Below, one piece after another: positions 26,788-34,881 of a stretch of DNA of 64,000 nt (its first letter is position 1; each line of letters opens with the position of its first letter). The notes under the pieces were generated by a model. The model ran no database searches. It saw nothing but the letters and a program-made list of their open reading frames with translations, and was not told the origin of the DNA. The stretch comes from Bibersteinia trehalosi (lineage in GTDB: Bacteria > Pseudomonadota > Gammaproteobacteria > Enterobacterales > Pasteurellaceae), in contig NZ_SMAM01000004.1 in the NCBI RefSeq assembly GCF_004346205.1, forward strand, positions 1 through 64,000, read 5' to 3'. The position numbers and the translations under genes were made by a program.

Positions 26788-27642
26788 ATGAATAAAGTTA
26801 CTATTTACCACTTTACCGATCCGATGATGGGACTGACTTATGAAAGTGAACCGTTTTTTCGTCAGCTTGAAACCTATTTTGGCGATCAGGTCGTGTTGAA
26901 ATTCGTGATGGGAGGGCTGGTACGAGATGTGGCAGATTTTATGATTGCCGATGATTTTCGTGAAGGAGAGGAAAGAGCATTTATTCGTTATAACGCACGC
27001 TTGGCAAAAATTTATGAAAGTGAGCAAGAAATTAGTGGAATGCAGATTAAAATGGATAAATTAAATCTGTTCTCAGCCGAAAGACGCTCGTCCACGCCGT
27101 TGAATCTTGCTTATAAAGCTGCCCAACTCACCGACAGCCTAAAAGCGGATCAATTTCTTTACCGTTTACGCTATGCCACCATTGTCGAGCAACGAGAAAC
27201 CAATCGAGAAGCGGAAATTTTTGCGGTTGCCCAAGAAACGGGATTAGATATGCGGTGTTTTAAACACTATTTTCATGACGGATCAGCCCAACAAGCATTA
27301 GCGCAAGATTGGCGATGGCGAGCGGAATTAGGGGTACGAGGATTACCCGCTTACCTATTTGAATATCAAGGCAAGCAAAGGTTGGTTTCAGGTGTGCTAA
27401 CCTACGATCATTTAGCGAGCATCATCGTGCAATTCACACAAGGAAACATTCAACCTACACTGCCTAAATTTAATGCAGAAATTTTGCAATATTTTATGCA
27501 AAAGCATCCGCTTGTTTCGTTGATTGAATTGCAATATGCCTTTGGATTTTCAAATGAAAATCAGATTTTGCAGGCATTCATACAAGCCCAAATCCCATTC
27601 AAGCGAGTTGGTAATGGGCATTTTATGCAAATTTGCCTATAA
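26788..27642 (+). CDS. DsbA-family protein lacking the catalytic cysteines
   Basis: A 284-residue predicted cytoplasmic protein. The N-terminus YHFTDPMMGLTYESEPFFRQ aligns with DsbA/FrnE-type proteins, but the usual CxxC position (about residues 13-18) reads MMGLTY. The helical insertion and the cis-Pro strand (ELGVRGLPAYLFEYQGK, near 190) are present. The last about 60 residues (SLIELQYAFGFSNENQILQA onward) look like a winged helix, which could be a binding or adaptor module. A redox role is doubtful; an adaptor similar to the YjbH/SpxH group is a speculative alternative. It starts 2 bp after the tautomerase stop. Confidence 0.65.
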   Translation: MNKVTIYHFTDPMMGLTYESEPFFRQLETYFGDQVVLKFVMGGLVRDVADFMIADDFREGEERAFIRYNARLAKIYESEQEISGMQIKMDKLNLFSAERRSSTPLNLAYKAAQLTDSLKADQFLYRLRYATIVEQRETNREAEIFAVAQETGLDMRCFKHYFHDGSAQQALAQDWRWRAELGVRGLPAYLFEYQGKQRLVSGVLTYDHLASIIVQFTQGNIQPTLPKFNAEILQYFMQKHPLVSLIELQYAFGFSNENQILQAFIQAQIPFKRVGNGHFMQICL

Positions 27643-27673
27643 TTCTTACACTCATTTTTTCTTATTACACAAT

Positions 27674-28570
27674 ATGGACAGAATCCAAGCCTTACAAATT
27701 TTCGCTCGTACGGTAGAATCTGGCAGTTTTACCAAAGCGGCAGATCAACTCAATTTACATATTTCGGTAGTTTCCAAAGGGATCAAATATCTGGAAACGC
27801 AACTTGGTTCACGCTTACTGAATCGTACCACCCGTAAACTAGCCCTCACCGCCGAAGGGGAAGTATTTTATGAAAAATGCCAAACCTTACTTGCTGAATT
27901 AGAAAATACCTTTCAAGATCTTTCGGGCTCTGCCCAACAAGCAGTTGGCAAACTTCGCATTGATATGCCACCTTCATTGGTTAATTTTGTGATGAGCCGT
28001 TTGCCTGAATTTCATCGCCAATATCCTGATATTCAGTTGGTCGTGAGTGCCAGTGATAAAGTTCAAAACTTGATTGATGAAGGATTAGATTGTGCGATTC
28101 GTATGGGAGAGTTAGATGATGCGGGGTATATTGCACGCCGTTTAGGGGATTTACCGATGGTATTGTGTGCCGCACCTCGCTATCTTTCTGAGTTTGGTTC
28201 GCCGAAAACCTTAGACGATTTAGAGCACCATCGTGCTATTCACTATTTTTCGGATAAACACCGTAAAATCATGCCGTGGCGATTTGAACAAGGAGGGAAT
28301 GATGTTGGTATGAAAATTCCTTGTGTGATGTCGGTGAATGATTCTAATGTGTTATTACAAGCGGTGTTAGCAGGATTTGGCATTAGCTATATGTCTTGTA
28401 TGCTTGCTGATCCCTATTTGGAAAATGGTTCACTGGTAAAAGTGTTACCCGATTATCATAAGCCTTCTCGTCCTGTCTGGTTGGTCTATCCACAAAGAGA
28501 ATTTATTCCAAAACGGCTAGAAGTGTTTATTGAATGGCTGTTAAATACATTTAAAGAATATTGTAACTAA
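27674..28570 (+). CDS. LysR-family regulator in the tautomerase operon (second of three)
   Basis: A 298-residue protein with HTH MDRIQALQIFARTVESGSFT, KAADQLNLHISVVSKGIKYL, then LLNRTTRKLALTAEG and an effector domain from about residue 90. It resembles the CrgA/YafC-like LysR branch. The in-frame extension upstream overlaps the previous gene and is rejected. No strong ribosome site is seen before ATG 27674. Because it is probably co-transcribed from the 26337 promoter, it is the leading candidate to bind the TTGC-N7-GCAA sites. ACAAGCGGT lies within the gene near 28358. Confidence 0.85.
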   Translation: MDRIQALQIFARTVESGSFTKAADQLNLHISVVSKGIKYLETQLGSRLLNRTTRKLALTAEGEVFYEKCQTLLAELENTFQDLSGSAQQAVGKLRIDMPPSLVNFVMSRLPEFHRQYPDIQLVVSASDKVQNLIDEGLDCAIRMGELDDAGYIARRLGDLPMVLCAAPRYLSEFGSPKTLDDLEHHRAIHYFSDKHRKIMPWRFEQGGNDVGMKIPCVMSVNDSNVLLQAVLAGFGISYMSCMLADPYLENGSLVKVLPDYHKPSRPVWLVYPQREFIPKRLEVFIEWLLNTFKEYCN

Positions 28571-28577
28571 TCCATTA

Positions 28578-28592
28578 TTGCCAAATTAGCAA
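28578..28592. promoter_or_regulatory. Orphan LysR-type operator
   Basis: TTGCCAAATTAGCAA is identical to the 26337 site, including the ATTA flank, but no -10 box lies at the expected distance on either side and no gene follows. It starts 7 bp after the LysR stop. It may be a decoy, or a leftover from a lost gene. Confidence 0.5.
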
Positions 28593-28636
28593 CTCTGATT
28601 TATCAGCAACAAGATTTTGCAAAACTAAACTGAAAA

Positions 28637-28675
28637 AACACCGCTTGTTATACGCAAGCGGTTGTTTTCTTTGTA
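28637..28675. terminator. Bidirectional terminator, uptake-signal pair
   Basis: CCGCTTG (28641-28647) and CAAGCGG (28655-28661), extended by AAC/GTT pairs. T-runs follow on both strands. It serves the converging LysR and TetR genes. Confidence 0.75.
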
Positions 28676-28688
28676 AAATCTGCAAAGA

Positions 28689-29234
28689 TTAACGAGCCCC
28701 CAAGATATCAATCATCTCCGCCCATTCACCAAACACCTGTGGAATAGGCAAAATCTCACCTTTTTTAAAAACGTAATAGTGGCTTGTTAGGGCAATGGTG
28801 GCAAAGACAGTGGCTTGATAATCCCAATCCTTCTCAACAGATTTCACTTTTTGGGCGTGAGCAATGAAGGCATCTTTTAATAATGCGTGCATATCATCAT
28901 ACAAATGATGGCGTGGGGTTTTAATTTGCCAAAGTGCCAAAATCAGCCGTCTTTTTTTCAATAAGCGGTTGCCGATGGTTTGCATAAATCGCAGTAAATC
29001 ATCGCTTTCAAAACGCTTTTTGAGCAGGTCTTGATATTCCGCCTTCACTTCTTTTATCAATTTGCCAACCAAATCGCTTTTGCCCGAATAATAGCGGTAA
29101 AAAGTGGCGCGGTTAATCAAGGCTTTTTCAATGATTTCTTGTACTTGCACTTTTTCAAACGGTTTTTCATCTAATAATTCAATCAAAGCGTTTTGGATTG
29201 CCAGATGGGTTTTGATTACTCTTAAATCGTTCAT
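28689..29234 (-). CDS. TetR-family transcriptional regulator
   Basis: A 181-residue repressor-type protein. HTH residues about 10-52: IQNALIELLDEKPFEKVQVQ, EIIEKALINRATFYRYYSGK, then the variable ligand domain. It is divergent from an MBL hydrolase gene, which it probably represses through the inverted repeat in the 130-bp gap. Confidence 0.88.
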   Translation of the reverse strand: MNDLRVIKTHLAIQNALIELLDEKPFEKVQVQEIIEKALINRATFYRYYSGKSDLVGKLIKEVKAEYQDLLKKRFESDDLLRFMQTIGNRLLKKRRLILALWQIKTPRHHLYDDMHALLKDAFIAHAQKVKSVEKDWDYQATVFATIALTSHYYVFKKGEILPIPQVFGEWAEMIDILGAR

Positions 29235-29251
29235 CTTTTTTCAAAATAAGC

Positions 29252-29277
29252 ATACATTTTTGTAATTTTATCTGTAT
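29252..29277. promoter_or_regulatory. Inverted repeat between TetR and MBL genes
   Basis: ATACA (29252-29256) and TGTAT (29273-29277) flank an AT-rich centre. A -10-like TACAAT (29329-29334) for the MBL gene follows. A Haemophilus-type uptake core ACCGCACTT lies at 29318-29326, partly against the promoter. Confidence 0.4.
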
Positions 29278-29364
29278 ATCCTACCAAATACGAGCTTTTT
29301 AATGTTTGTGAAAAGTAACCGCACTTTCTACAATATGCCCACGATTTTTTAATGAGAACACAAA

Positions 29365-30207
29365 ATGATTAAAGTACATTGTCTGACAACAGGTTGGGTA
29401 CAAATCAAAATTCATCATCAAGTGGCACGCTTTTTTGCCCGTCCTGCCCGTGTACTTGATGTATTAACCGATAGCAAATGGTCGCCTAAATTGCCGATTG
29501 GTTGCTGGCTGATTGAACACGATGAAGGGTTGATTTTGGTGGATACTGGGGAAAGTAGCCGAGCTAACGACAAGGGCTATCAACCATGGTGGCATCCCTT
29601 TATGCAGTTTTGTGAACGACGTGGGGTTAAAAAACACGAAGAAGTGGGCGAAATTTTAAAGGTAAACGGCTTTGATCCTTTAAAGATTGATAAGGTGGTG
29701 ATGACCCATATGCACGGCGACCACGCAGGCGGTATTCCCCACTTTCCAAACAGCCAATTTATCTTAACGGAAAAGGAAAAACAGGCAATTGAAGCAAACG
29801 ATGCGGTATTCAATGGCTATTTGAAAATGCACTATCCTGATTGGTTTAAACCACAGGGCATACAATTTAATGATGGGGCGTTTGAAAGTTTTGAGAGCAG
29901 CCATAAACTTACCCAAGATGGCAAAATCCGTCTTGTACCAACCGCAGGACATACGCTGGGGCATATGGCGGTGATTATTGATATGACTGATCACTATATT
30001 TTAATTGGTGGTGATGCCTCTTACAGCGAAGCGGATATGCTCGCAGGCAACATTGACGGCGTGTGTATTGATGGCAAATTACATCAACAAAGTACAGCGA
30101 AAATGCGTGAACTCTGCCAAAGAAAACCGACTATCACGCAATTCGCCCATGATGAGAAAAGTGAATATCGCCTGAAAAATAAGGTGTTTACGCTGGTAAA
30201 AAATTAA
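29365..30207 (+). CDS. MBL-fold hydrolase, AHL-lactonase-like
   Basis: A 280-residue cytoplasmic enzyme with the HxHxDH motif in THMHGDHAGG (near 117), GCWLIEHDEGLILVDTGESS before it, a further ligand in AGHTLGHM and the metal-bridging Asp in IGGDASYSE. The layout matches AiiA/AttM-type N-acyl-homoserine-lactone lactonases, but related enzymes open other lactones or esters. No signal peptide is present. It is controlled by the divergent TetR gene. Confidence 0.78.
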   Translation: MIKVHCLTTGWVQIKIHHQVARFFARPARVLDVLTDSKWSPKLPIGCWLIEHDEGLILVDTGESSRANDKGYQPWWHPFMQFCERRGVKKHEEVGEILKVNGFDPLKIDKVVMTHMHGDHAGGIPHFPNSQFILTEKEKQAIEANDAVFNGYLKMHYPDWFKPQGIQFNDGAFESFESSHKLTQDGKIRLVPTAGHTLGHMAVIIDMTDHYILIGGDASYSEADMLAGNIDGVCIDGKLHQQSTAKMRELCQRKPTITQFAHDEKSEYRLKNKVFTLVKN

Positions 30208-30215
30208 AGAAAAAT

Positions 30216-30247
30216 GACCGCTTGTGATCAGCAAGCAGTCTTTTTTT
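30216..30247 (+). terminator. Terminator after the MBL gene
   Basis: GACCGCTTG (30216-30224) and CAAGCAGTC (30232-30240) form a 9-bp stem with one mismatch, followed by seven T residues. Confidence 0.8.
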
Positions 30248-30256
30248 CCTCAAAAT

Positions 30257-31168
30257 CTACACAATCCGCCCATAGTACATTTCATCTTCTTTTAGACGTT
30301 GAATATCTTTTAGAGGGGGTAAACCAAACATTCTGGCGTATTCTCGGCTAAATTGATTTGGGCTTTCATAACCTACCTCAAAAGCAGCGTGTGTCGCATC
30401 AAAATGTTGTTTGAACATTAAACGTCTAGCATGTTGCAGACGGAGCTGTTTTTGATATTGCAATGGGCTAACGCCAGTGATTTTTTTGAAATGTTGCCGT
30501 AGTGATGATGGGCTCATAAACACCATTTTGGCTAACTGCTCAATCTCTATTTTTTCTGCATAATGCTCGTTGAAATAGGCAATGATTTTTGCAATGTTAT
30601 GTTCTACTGTTCCGTTGGTGAGTAGTTTCCGTAGCATCGGTAAATGCTCACTAGTTAATAAACGCACGGCAATTTCTCGCTCAATCAAAGGGGCAAGATA
30701 AGGTTGTAATTTGGGTTGTTGTAAAAGTTTCACATAGCGTAGCACAGCATCAAGCAAATCATCATCAGCAGGAAAAACAGAGAGGGAGTCAGATAGAGCT
30801 GAACGGTCGGTTTGCCATTGGATTTGTTCATCTAATTCTCGCAATAACATCACATCAAGTTCAATGCGTAAACTTAAATAAGGCTTATGTTGGCTGGCTT
30901 CTAATACATTGGACACTACGGGTAATTCAACGGTTGTCAAGGCAGTTTGCCCTGCTTCTAATACCATCACGGTTTCACCAAAATTCAAGTGTTGCGAACC
31001 TTGCACCACTAAAACGAGGCTTAATGGATAAATACAAGGCATGGGATTCGTGGAGTGGTTACGGCGACAGAGTTGTAACGATGTTAGTTCTGTTGGGGAA
31101 AAACTGCCTGTTTGTTGCGTAAATTGTTGTATGAGTTCAGCCAGTTCTTGGCAGATTTGCTTTTTCAT
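30257..31168 (-). CDS. AraC-family regulator, YqhC-like
   Basis: A 303-residue protein with an N-terminal AraC_N sensory domain (PMPCIYPLSLVLVVQGSQHL, about 40-60) and two C-terminal HTHs (IEIEQLAKMVFMSPSSLRQH and ATHAAFEVGYESPNQFSREY). This domain set matches E. coli YqhC, an activator of aldehyde reductases. It is divergent from a four-gene thioredoxin/SDR operon and is therefore its likely activator. The second of tandem ATGs gives better ribosome-site spacing. Confidence 0.87.
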   Translation of the reverse strand: MKKQICQELAELIQQFTQQTGSFSPTELTSLQLCRRNHSTNPMPCIYPLSLVLVVQGSQHLNFGETVMVLEAGQTALTTVELPVVSNVLEASQHKPYLSLRIELDVMLLRELDEQIQWQTDRSALSDSLSVFPADDDLLDAVLRYVKLLQQPKLQPYLAPLIEREIAVRLLTSEHLPMLRKLLTNGTVEHNIAKIIAYFNEHYAEKIEIEQLAKMVFMSPSSLRQHFKKITGVSPLQYQKQLRLQHARRLMFKQHFDATHAAFEVGYESPNQFSREYARMFGLPPLKDIQRLKEDEMYYGRIV

Positions 31169-31207
31169 CATTTATCCTTTTTTCCTTATTTTAAGATCGC
31201 TTGTCAT

Positions 31208-31264
31208 TTTAGGCAATAATCAACTCTCTTTTGGCAAGATTCATTCTTTCTCTCTTCCTATAAT
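31208..31264 (+). promoter_or_regulatory. AraC-type direct-repeat operator and promoter of the thioredoxin operon
   Basis: TTTAGGCAATAATC (31208-31221) and TTTTGGCAAGATTC (31229-31242) are direct repeats exactly 21 bp apart, the spacing used by AraC-family dimers or tandem monomers. The second copy covers the -35 position of the perfect -10 TATAAT (31259-31264). Confidence 0.65.
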
Positions 31265-31298
31265 ACACGCCATCAAAACAACCGATTAAGGAAACAAA

Positions 31299-31622
31299 AT
31301 GAGTCAAATTATTTATTCAAATGATGCTGATTTTAGCAAAGAGGTGTTGCAGTCTGAGTTGCCAGTATTAGTGGATTTTTATGCAGATTGGTGTCCGCCG
31401 TGCCAGATGATTGCACCAAGTTTAGATGCACTCGCAGAAGAATTTGCAGGCAAAGCGAAGATTGTCAAAATCAATGTAGATCAAAACCAATCCTTAGCAA
31501 TGAAATATGATGTGCGTAGCATTCCAACCTTAATAACCTTTAAAAAAGGTGAAATGCAACAACGCTCAGCAGGGGCAATGCCAAAATCGCAACTGGCAAG
31601 TTTTATTCAAAATGCAATGTAG
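31299..31622 (+). CDS. Thioredoxin with CPPC active site
   Basis: A 107-residue cytoplasmic disulfide reductase with a complete thioredoxin fold: PVLVDFYADWCPPCQMIAPS, KIVKINVDQNQSLAMKYDVR and the cis-Pro in SIPTLITFKKGE. The active site is WCPPC instead of the usual WCGPC, which should alter redox potential or partner choice. First gene of a tightly packed operon behind the AraC-type promoter. Confidence 0.92.
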   Translation: MSQIIYSNDADFSKEVLQSELPVLVDFYADWCPPCQMIAPSLDALAEEFAGKAKIVKINVDQNQSLAMKYDVRSIPTLITFKKGEMQQRSAGAMPKSQLASFIQNAM

Positions 31623-31633
31623 TAGGAGAAGAA

Positions 31634-32419
31634 ATGAGTACCTTTAAAAATCACAAATTATTAGTCATTGGTGGCACTAGCGGTGTCGGGTTTGAAACTG
31701 CAAAATTAGTGCTAGAACAAGGTGGTTCGGCGGTCATTGTCGGCAATCGCCCTGAAAAAGCCGAAGAAGCACGTAAACAATTAGTGGAGATTGCAGGTAG
31801 CGACAAGATTACCGCATTAACTGCGAATTTGTTAGATATGGCAAGCGTCAATGCCTTAATTGAAAAATTAACCGCAGAACATCGTGATATTGATTTAGTG
31901 GTCAATTCCGCTGGGGTTTATTTCCCAAATCGCTTTTTGGAAACTGATGAAAAAGCCTACGATGGTTATTTAAATTTAAATAAAGCGGTCTTTTTCATTA
32001 CACAAGAGGTAGCAAAATTGATGATTTCTGCGAAAAGAGGCGGTTCTATTGTGAACATTACCGCTGCACTTTCTCAGTTGCCAGTGAAATCAACCCCAAT
32101 GGCAGCCTACTCAATGGCAAAATTTGGCTTAGAAGCCCTCACTAAAAATGCAGCTGCTGAGCTTGCAGAACATCAAATTCGTGTGAATGCGTTACCGATA
32201 GGGATTATTGAAACTCGTATTTTTGAGCGTTTTGCCAATGCGGAACAAGTAGATTCTACGTTGGAAAACTTCAAAAAATATCACGCACTGGGGAGAAATG
32301 GTACACCTCGTGAGGTGGCTGAAACCGCAGCGTTTTTACTGTCGGATAAAGCCGCTTGGGTAACAGGGGCAATTTGGAATGTGGACGGCGGTGCAATGAC
32401 TCGTCGTGATGATGTATAG
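31634..32419 (+). CDS. Short-chain dehydrogenase/reductase (SDR)
   Basis: A 261-residue classical SDR: cofactor loop GGTSGVGFETAKLV near residue 12, NSAGVY near 90, catalytic Ser about 142, YSMAK (Tyr/Lys) near 158, and ALPIGIIETRIF after it. It probably reduces aldehydes, ketones or quinones with NAD(P)H. It starts 11 bp after the thioredoxin stop. Confidence 0.9.
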   Translation: MSTFKNHKLLVIGGTSGVGFETAKLVLEQGGSAVIVGNRPEKAEEARKQLVEIAGSDKITALTANLLDMASVNALIEKLTAEHRDIDLVVNSAGVYFPNRFLETDEKAYDGYLNLNKAVFFITQEVAKLMISAKRGGSIVNITAALSQLPVKSTPMAAYSMAKFGLEALTKNAAAELAEHQIRVNALPIGIIETRIFERFANAEQVDSTLENFKKYHALGRNGTPREVAETAAFLLSDKAAWVTGAIWNVDGGAMTRRDDV

Positions 32420-32440
32420 CATAATGAAAGGAGCAAAAAA

Positions 32441-32767
32441 ATGTGGAAAGAAACACTCTCTAAATTAGTTAAAGGGATTGGGAATTTTAATAAAGCAAAT
32501 CCTAATGTGGCTCAGGCGATTCATCAATTAGAAGAAGCTACACAGAAAAATAGCCCGCTTGATGCGAAAACGCACGAACTCATCGCACTTGCGGTGGCGG
32601 TAACTACTCGTTGCGATGGCTGTATCTCTGCCCACGTTCACGCAGCGAAAAAAGTCGGTGCAACCAAAGAGGAAATTGCAGCGGCACTGGGGACGGCAAT
32701 TGCACTCAACGCTGGGGCTGCGTATGTTTATTCTAGCCACGTTGTTGATGCTTATGATGAACTTTAA
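32441..32767 (+). CDS. Carboxymuconolactone-decarboxylase-fold, AhpD-like protein
   Basis: A 108-residue all-helical protein with the AhpD-type redox motif CDGCISAHVHAAKKVGATKE (Cys-x-x-Cys plus downstream His), predicted to act as a thiol peroxidase or disulfide relay for hydroperoxides. A second conserved element, EIAAALGTAIALNAGAAYVY, follows. It lies between the SDR and the second thioredoxin gene, which could reduce it. Confidence 0.85.
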   Translation: MWKETLSKLVKGIGNFNKANPNVAQAIHQLEEATQKNSPLDAKTHELIALAVAVTTRCDGCISAHVHAAKKVGATKEEIAAALGTAIALNAGAAYVYSSHVVDAYDEL

Positions 32768-32832
32768 TGTTTAAATTGACAGAGGCAGGGTCTCCTGCCT
32801 TTGTCGTTTTCGCACGAAAATGGAGAAATAAA

Positions 32833-33156
32833 ATGAAAACTGCCAATGATATTCAAACCATTCAACAACATATTCAAGCAAATAAATTGAGCCTACTTTA
32901 TGTTAAAGCACCGAATTGTGGGGTTTGTACGGTTTTTCGTAAACAAGTTGGTGAAATCGTGGCGGCTTTACCTACGATTGCAGGAATTGAAACGGATATT
33001 CGCCAAGTGCCAGAAATTGCGGCTTACTACCATATTCTTACTGCACCAGCGGTGCTTTTTTTTGCCGAAGGTAAAGAGATATTCCGCAGTGCGAGATATA
33101 TCAATATGGCAGAATTACGAGAGAGGTTAGTTCAATATAGTGAAGTATATGGCTAA
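32833..33156 (+). CDS. Thioredoxin-family protein, CGVC active site
   Basis: A 107-residue thioredoxin fold with the active site in KAPNCGVCTVFRKQ and the cis-Pro in TAPAVLFFAEGKEI, closer to YtpP/thioredoxin-like proteins than to TrxA. The start MKTANDIQ has GGAG upstream; the longer in-frame reading through the previous stop is rejected. Last gene of the AraC-controlled operon. Confidence 0.82.
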   Translation: MKTANDIQTIQQHIQANKLSLLYVKAPNCGVCTVFRKQVGEIVAALPTIAGIETDIRQVPEIAAYYHILTAPAVLFFAEGKEIFRSARYINMAELRERLVQYSEVYG

Positions 33157-33192
33157 CAAGCGGTCTTTTTTTCCTTAAAATCTGCAATGTTG

Positions 33193-34179
33193 CTAAGCAT
33201 ATTTTCTTTCTTTTCGCCACAGCATAGGTGATTTTCCTGTCCATTTCTTAAATGCTCGGCTGAAAGAGTGAATATCTTGATAGCCGAGATAAAAAGCGAT
33301 TTCGCCAATAGTAATGTCCGCTTTGGTTAATAATGTTTCTGCACTTTCAATACGTACCGCTTCCAATAATTTTGCAAATGATATGCCTTCTGCTTTTAAT
33401 CGCCGTTGGAGTGTACGAGGGGTGATAAAGAGCTGTTTTGCCACTTGCTCAATCGTGGGTTTTTCACCATTTAGGCATTGGCGAATTTCTTGTTTTATTT
33501 GGCTGTTCAAATCAGTGGTCAGTGCGGACGTATTGTTTTCCCCAAATAGCAACATTAATTCAGGATTGCTATGGGCAAGCGGTAAATTTAAATCACTTTT
33601 GGCGTAAATTAACGCATTTTCACGGCAATTTAACTGAATTTCACAACCAAAATAATCACTGTAATCCGCGACAAGATGAGGACGTTGTAGCTCGATTCGC
33701 TTTGGTTTAGGTGCATTCGGTAAACTGCGATCTAAGATATGTTGTACCGCCCCAAAAAACATATCGGTAATAATATGCGGTTCAGGTTGCTGACTATATT
33801 GCCATTGCGACAAAATCCGAATGTTATCGCTTGTTTCGTGCAATATGACTGATTGCGGACAAACCATCGCTTTATAACGCGCTAAGCGTTGTAACGCTTC
33901 TTTAAATGTGCCTGAATGGAGCATTGCGAGTAAGATAAACTCATTGCCTGCTTGATTATTACCATCAAGGAGTTTAAATGCCAGTAAGGGATCGTGATTG
34001 ACTTTTTCCACCGCTTGCCAAAAGGCAAAATAGTCGGCGGTATTGAGTGTGGCTTGTGGCTCCGTTAACACCATAGGCGAAATGCCCACTGATTTTAACA
34101 ACTGGGGAATGTTAAATCCCAGTTCCGCAAGGCGAAATAGGACGTTATGAAATAATGGAAATTTATCAGGTGCAGACAT
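33193..34179 (-). CDS. AraC-family regulator with arabinose-binding-type N-domain
   Basis: A 328-residue protein: a large OruR/ArgR-III-type N-terminal domain (LAELGFNIPQLLKSVGIS to about 220) and C-terminal HTHs (TIEQVAKQLFITPRTLQRRL and TIGEIAFYLGYQDIHSFSRA). It is the last gene of an operon with an FrnE-like protein and an esterase, so it probably autoregulates from the 35.6-kb promoter. The same 33-bp motif also lies upstream of the MBL gene at 38631. Confidence 0.87.
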   Translation of the reverse strand: MSAPDKFPLFHNVLFRLAELGFNIPQLLKSVGISPMVLTEPQATLNTADYFAFWQAVEKVNHDPLLAFKLLDGNNQAGNEFILLAMLHSGTFKEALQRLARYKAMVCPQSVILHETSDNIRILSQWQYSQQPEPHIITDMFFGAVQHILDRSLPNAPKPKRIELQRPHLVADYSDYFGCEIQLNCRENALIYAKSDLNLPLAHSNPELMLLFGENNTSALTTDLNSQIKQEIRQCLNGEKPTIEQVAKQLFITPRTLQRRLKAEGISFAKLLEAVRIESAETLLTKADITIGEIAFYLGYQDIHSFSRAFKKWTGKSPMLWRKERKYA

Positions 34180-34209
34180 TTTATTAGCGGTTAAAGGCGA
34201 GACTATTAC

Positions 34210-34881
34210 CTATTTTAATGAGCAAAATGCTAATTGTGCAACAAGCCACTGCTTTAAATCTGCTATTTCAGCATTGCTTAACGTATGCCCAATTGGATAA
34301 CGTTGAAAGTGTAGAGATCTTTCTTGTGCCAATTTAGCTACCCCTTGTTCAATTTGAGCAAGGGTAATCAAATTATCCTCCTCTCCGTGAGCAAGAAAAA
34401 TTGGCGTGTGGGTATTTTGAGTGTGGCTTTGCCAGCTTTCAGCGAGTGGTAAGTAACCCGACAAGCCAAAAATACCTGCCAATGGTTGCGGATATTGCGT
34501 GCCAGCCAAAAGCGAAATGGCACACCCTTGCGAAAAACCGCCCAAAATGATCCGCTTGCTTTCAATCCCTTCGTTAATGCAATCATCAATGAGGGATTGT
34601 ACATAGGTAACCGCACTCAAAATCCCCTGATGATCTTCATTCTCCAAAAAATTATCGCCTCGTAAATCATACCAGCCCGAGACATTTCCCTTCGCCCACG
34701 TAACTGGGCGAATTGGGGCGTGGGGTAGCATAAACATCGTGTTAGGTAGATGTTGAGCAAAATAACGTGCGACTGATTCAAAATGCAAACCGCTGGTGGT
34801 TAAGCCGTGTAGAAAAATGACCGCAGAATCCGCTTTTTCAGGGCGGATTATCAGTGGCTCAGCACGAGGAATTAATAACAT
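34210..34881 (-). CDS. Carboxylesterase/phospholipase-like alpha/beta hydrolase (YpfH-type)
   Basis: A 223-residue serine esterase: AVIFLHGLTTSGLHFESVA (oxyanion region), WYDLRGD, nucleophile elbow GGFSQGCA near residue 118, Asp in LAHGEEDNLI and His in PIGHTLSN. This pattern is typical of the YpfH/acyl-protein-thioesterase group. The start at 34881 has GGAG 7 nt upstream and overlaps the preceding stop by 10 bp, so translation is coupled. Confidence 0.85.
   Translation of the reverse strand: MLLIPRAEPLIIRPEKADSAVIFLHGLTTSGLHFESVARYFAQHLPNTMFMLPHAPIRPVTWAKGNVSGWYDLRGDNFLENEDHQGILSAVTYVQSLIDDCINEGIESKRIILGGFSQGCAISLLAGTQYPQPLAGIFGLSGYLPLAESWQSHTQNTHTPIFLAHGEEDNLITLAQIEQGVAKLAQERSLHFQRYPIGHTLSNAEIADLKQWLVAQLAFCSLK

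Noticed and set aside
31201-31216. TTGTC-N6-GGCAA as another LysR-type dyad at the thioredoxin promoter
   Set aside because: The symmetry is imperfect and the adjacent regulator is AraC-type; the 21-bp direct repeat explains the same bases better.
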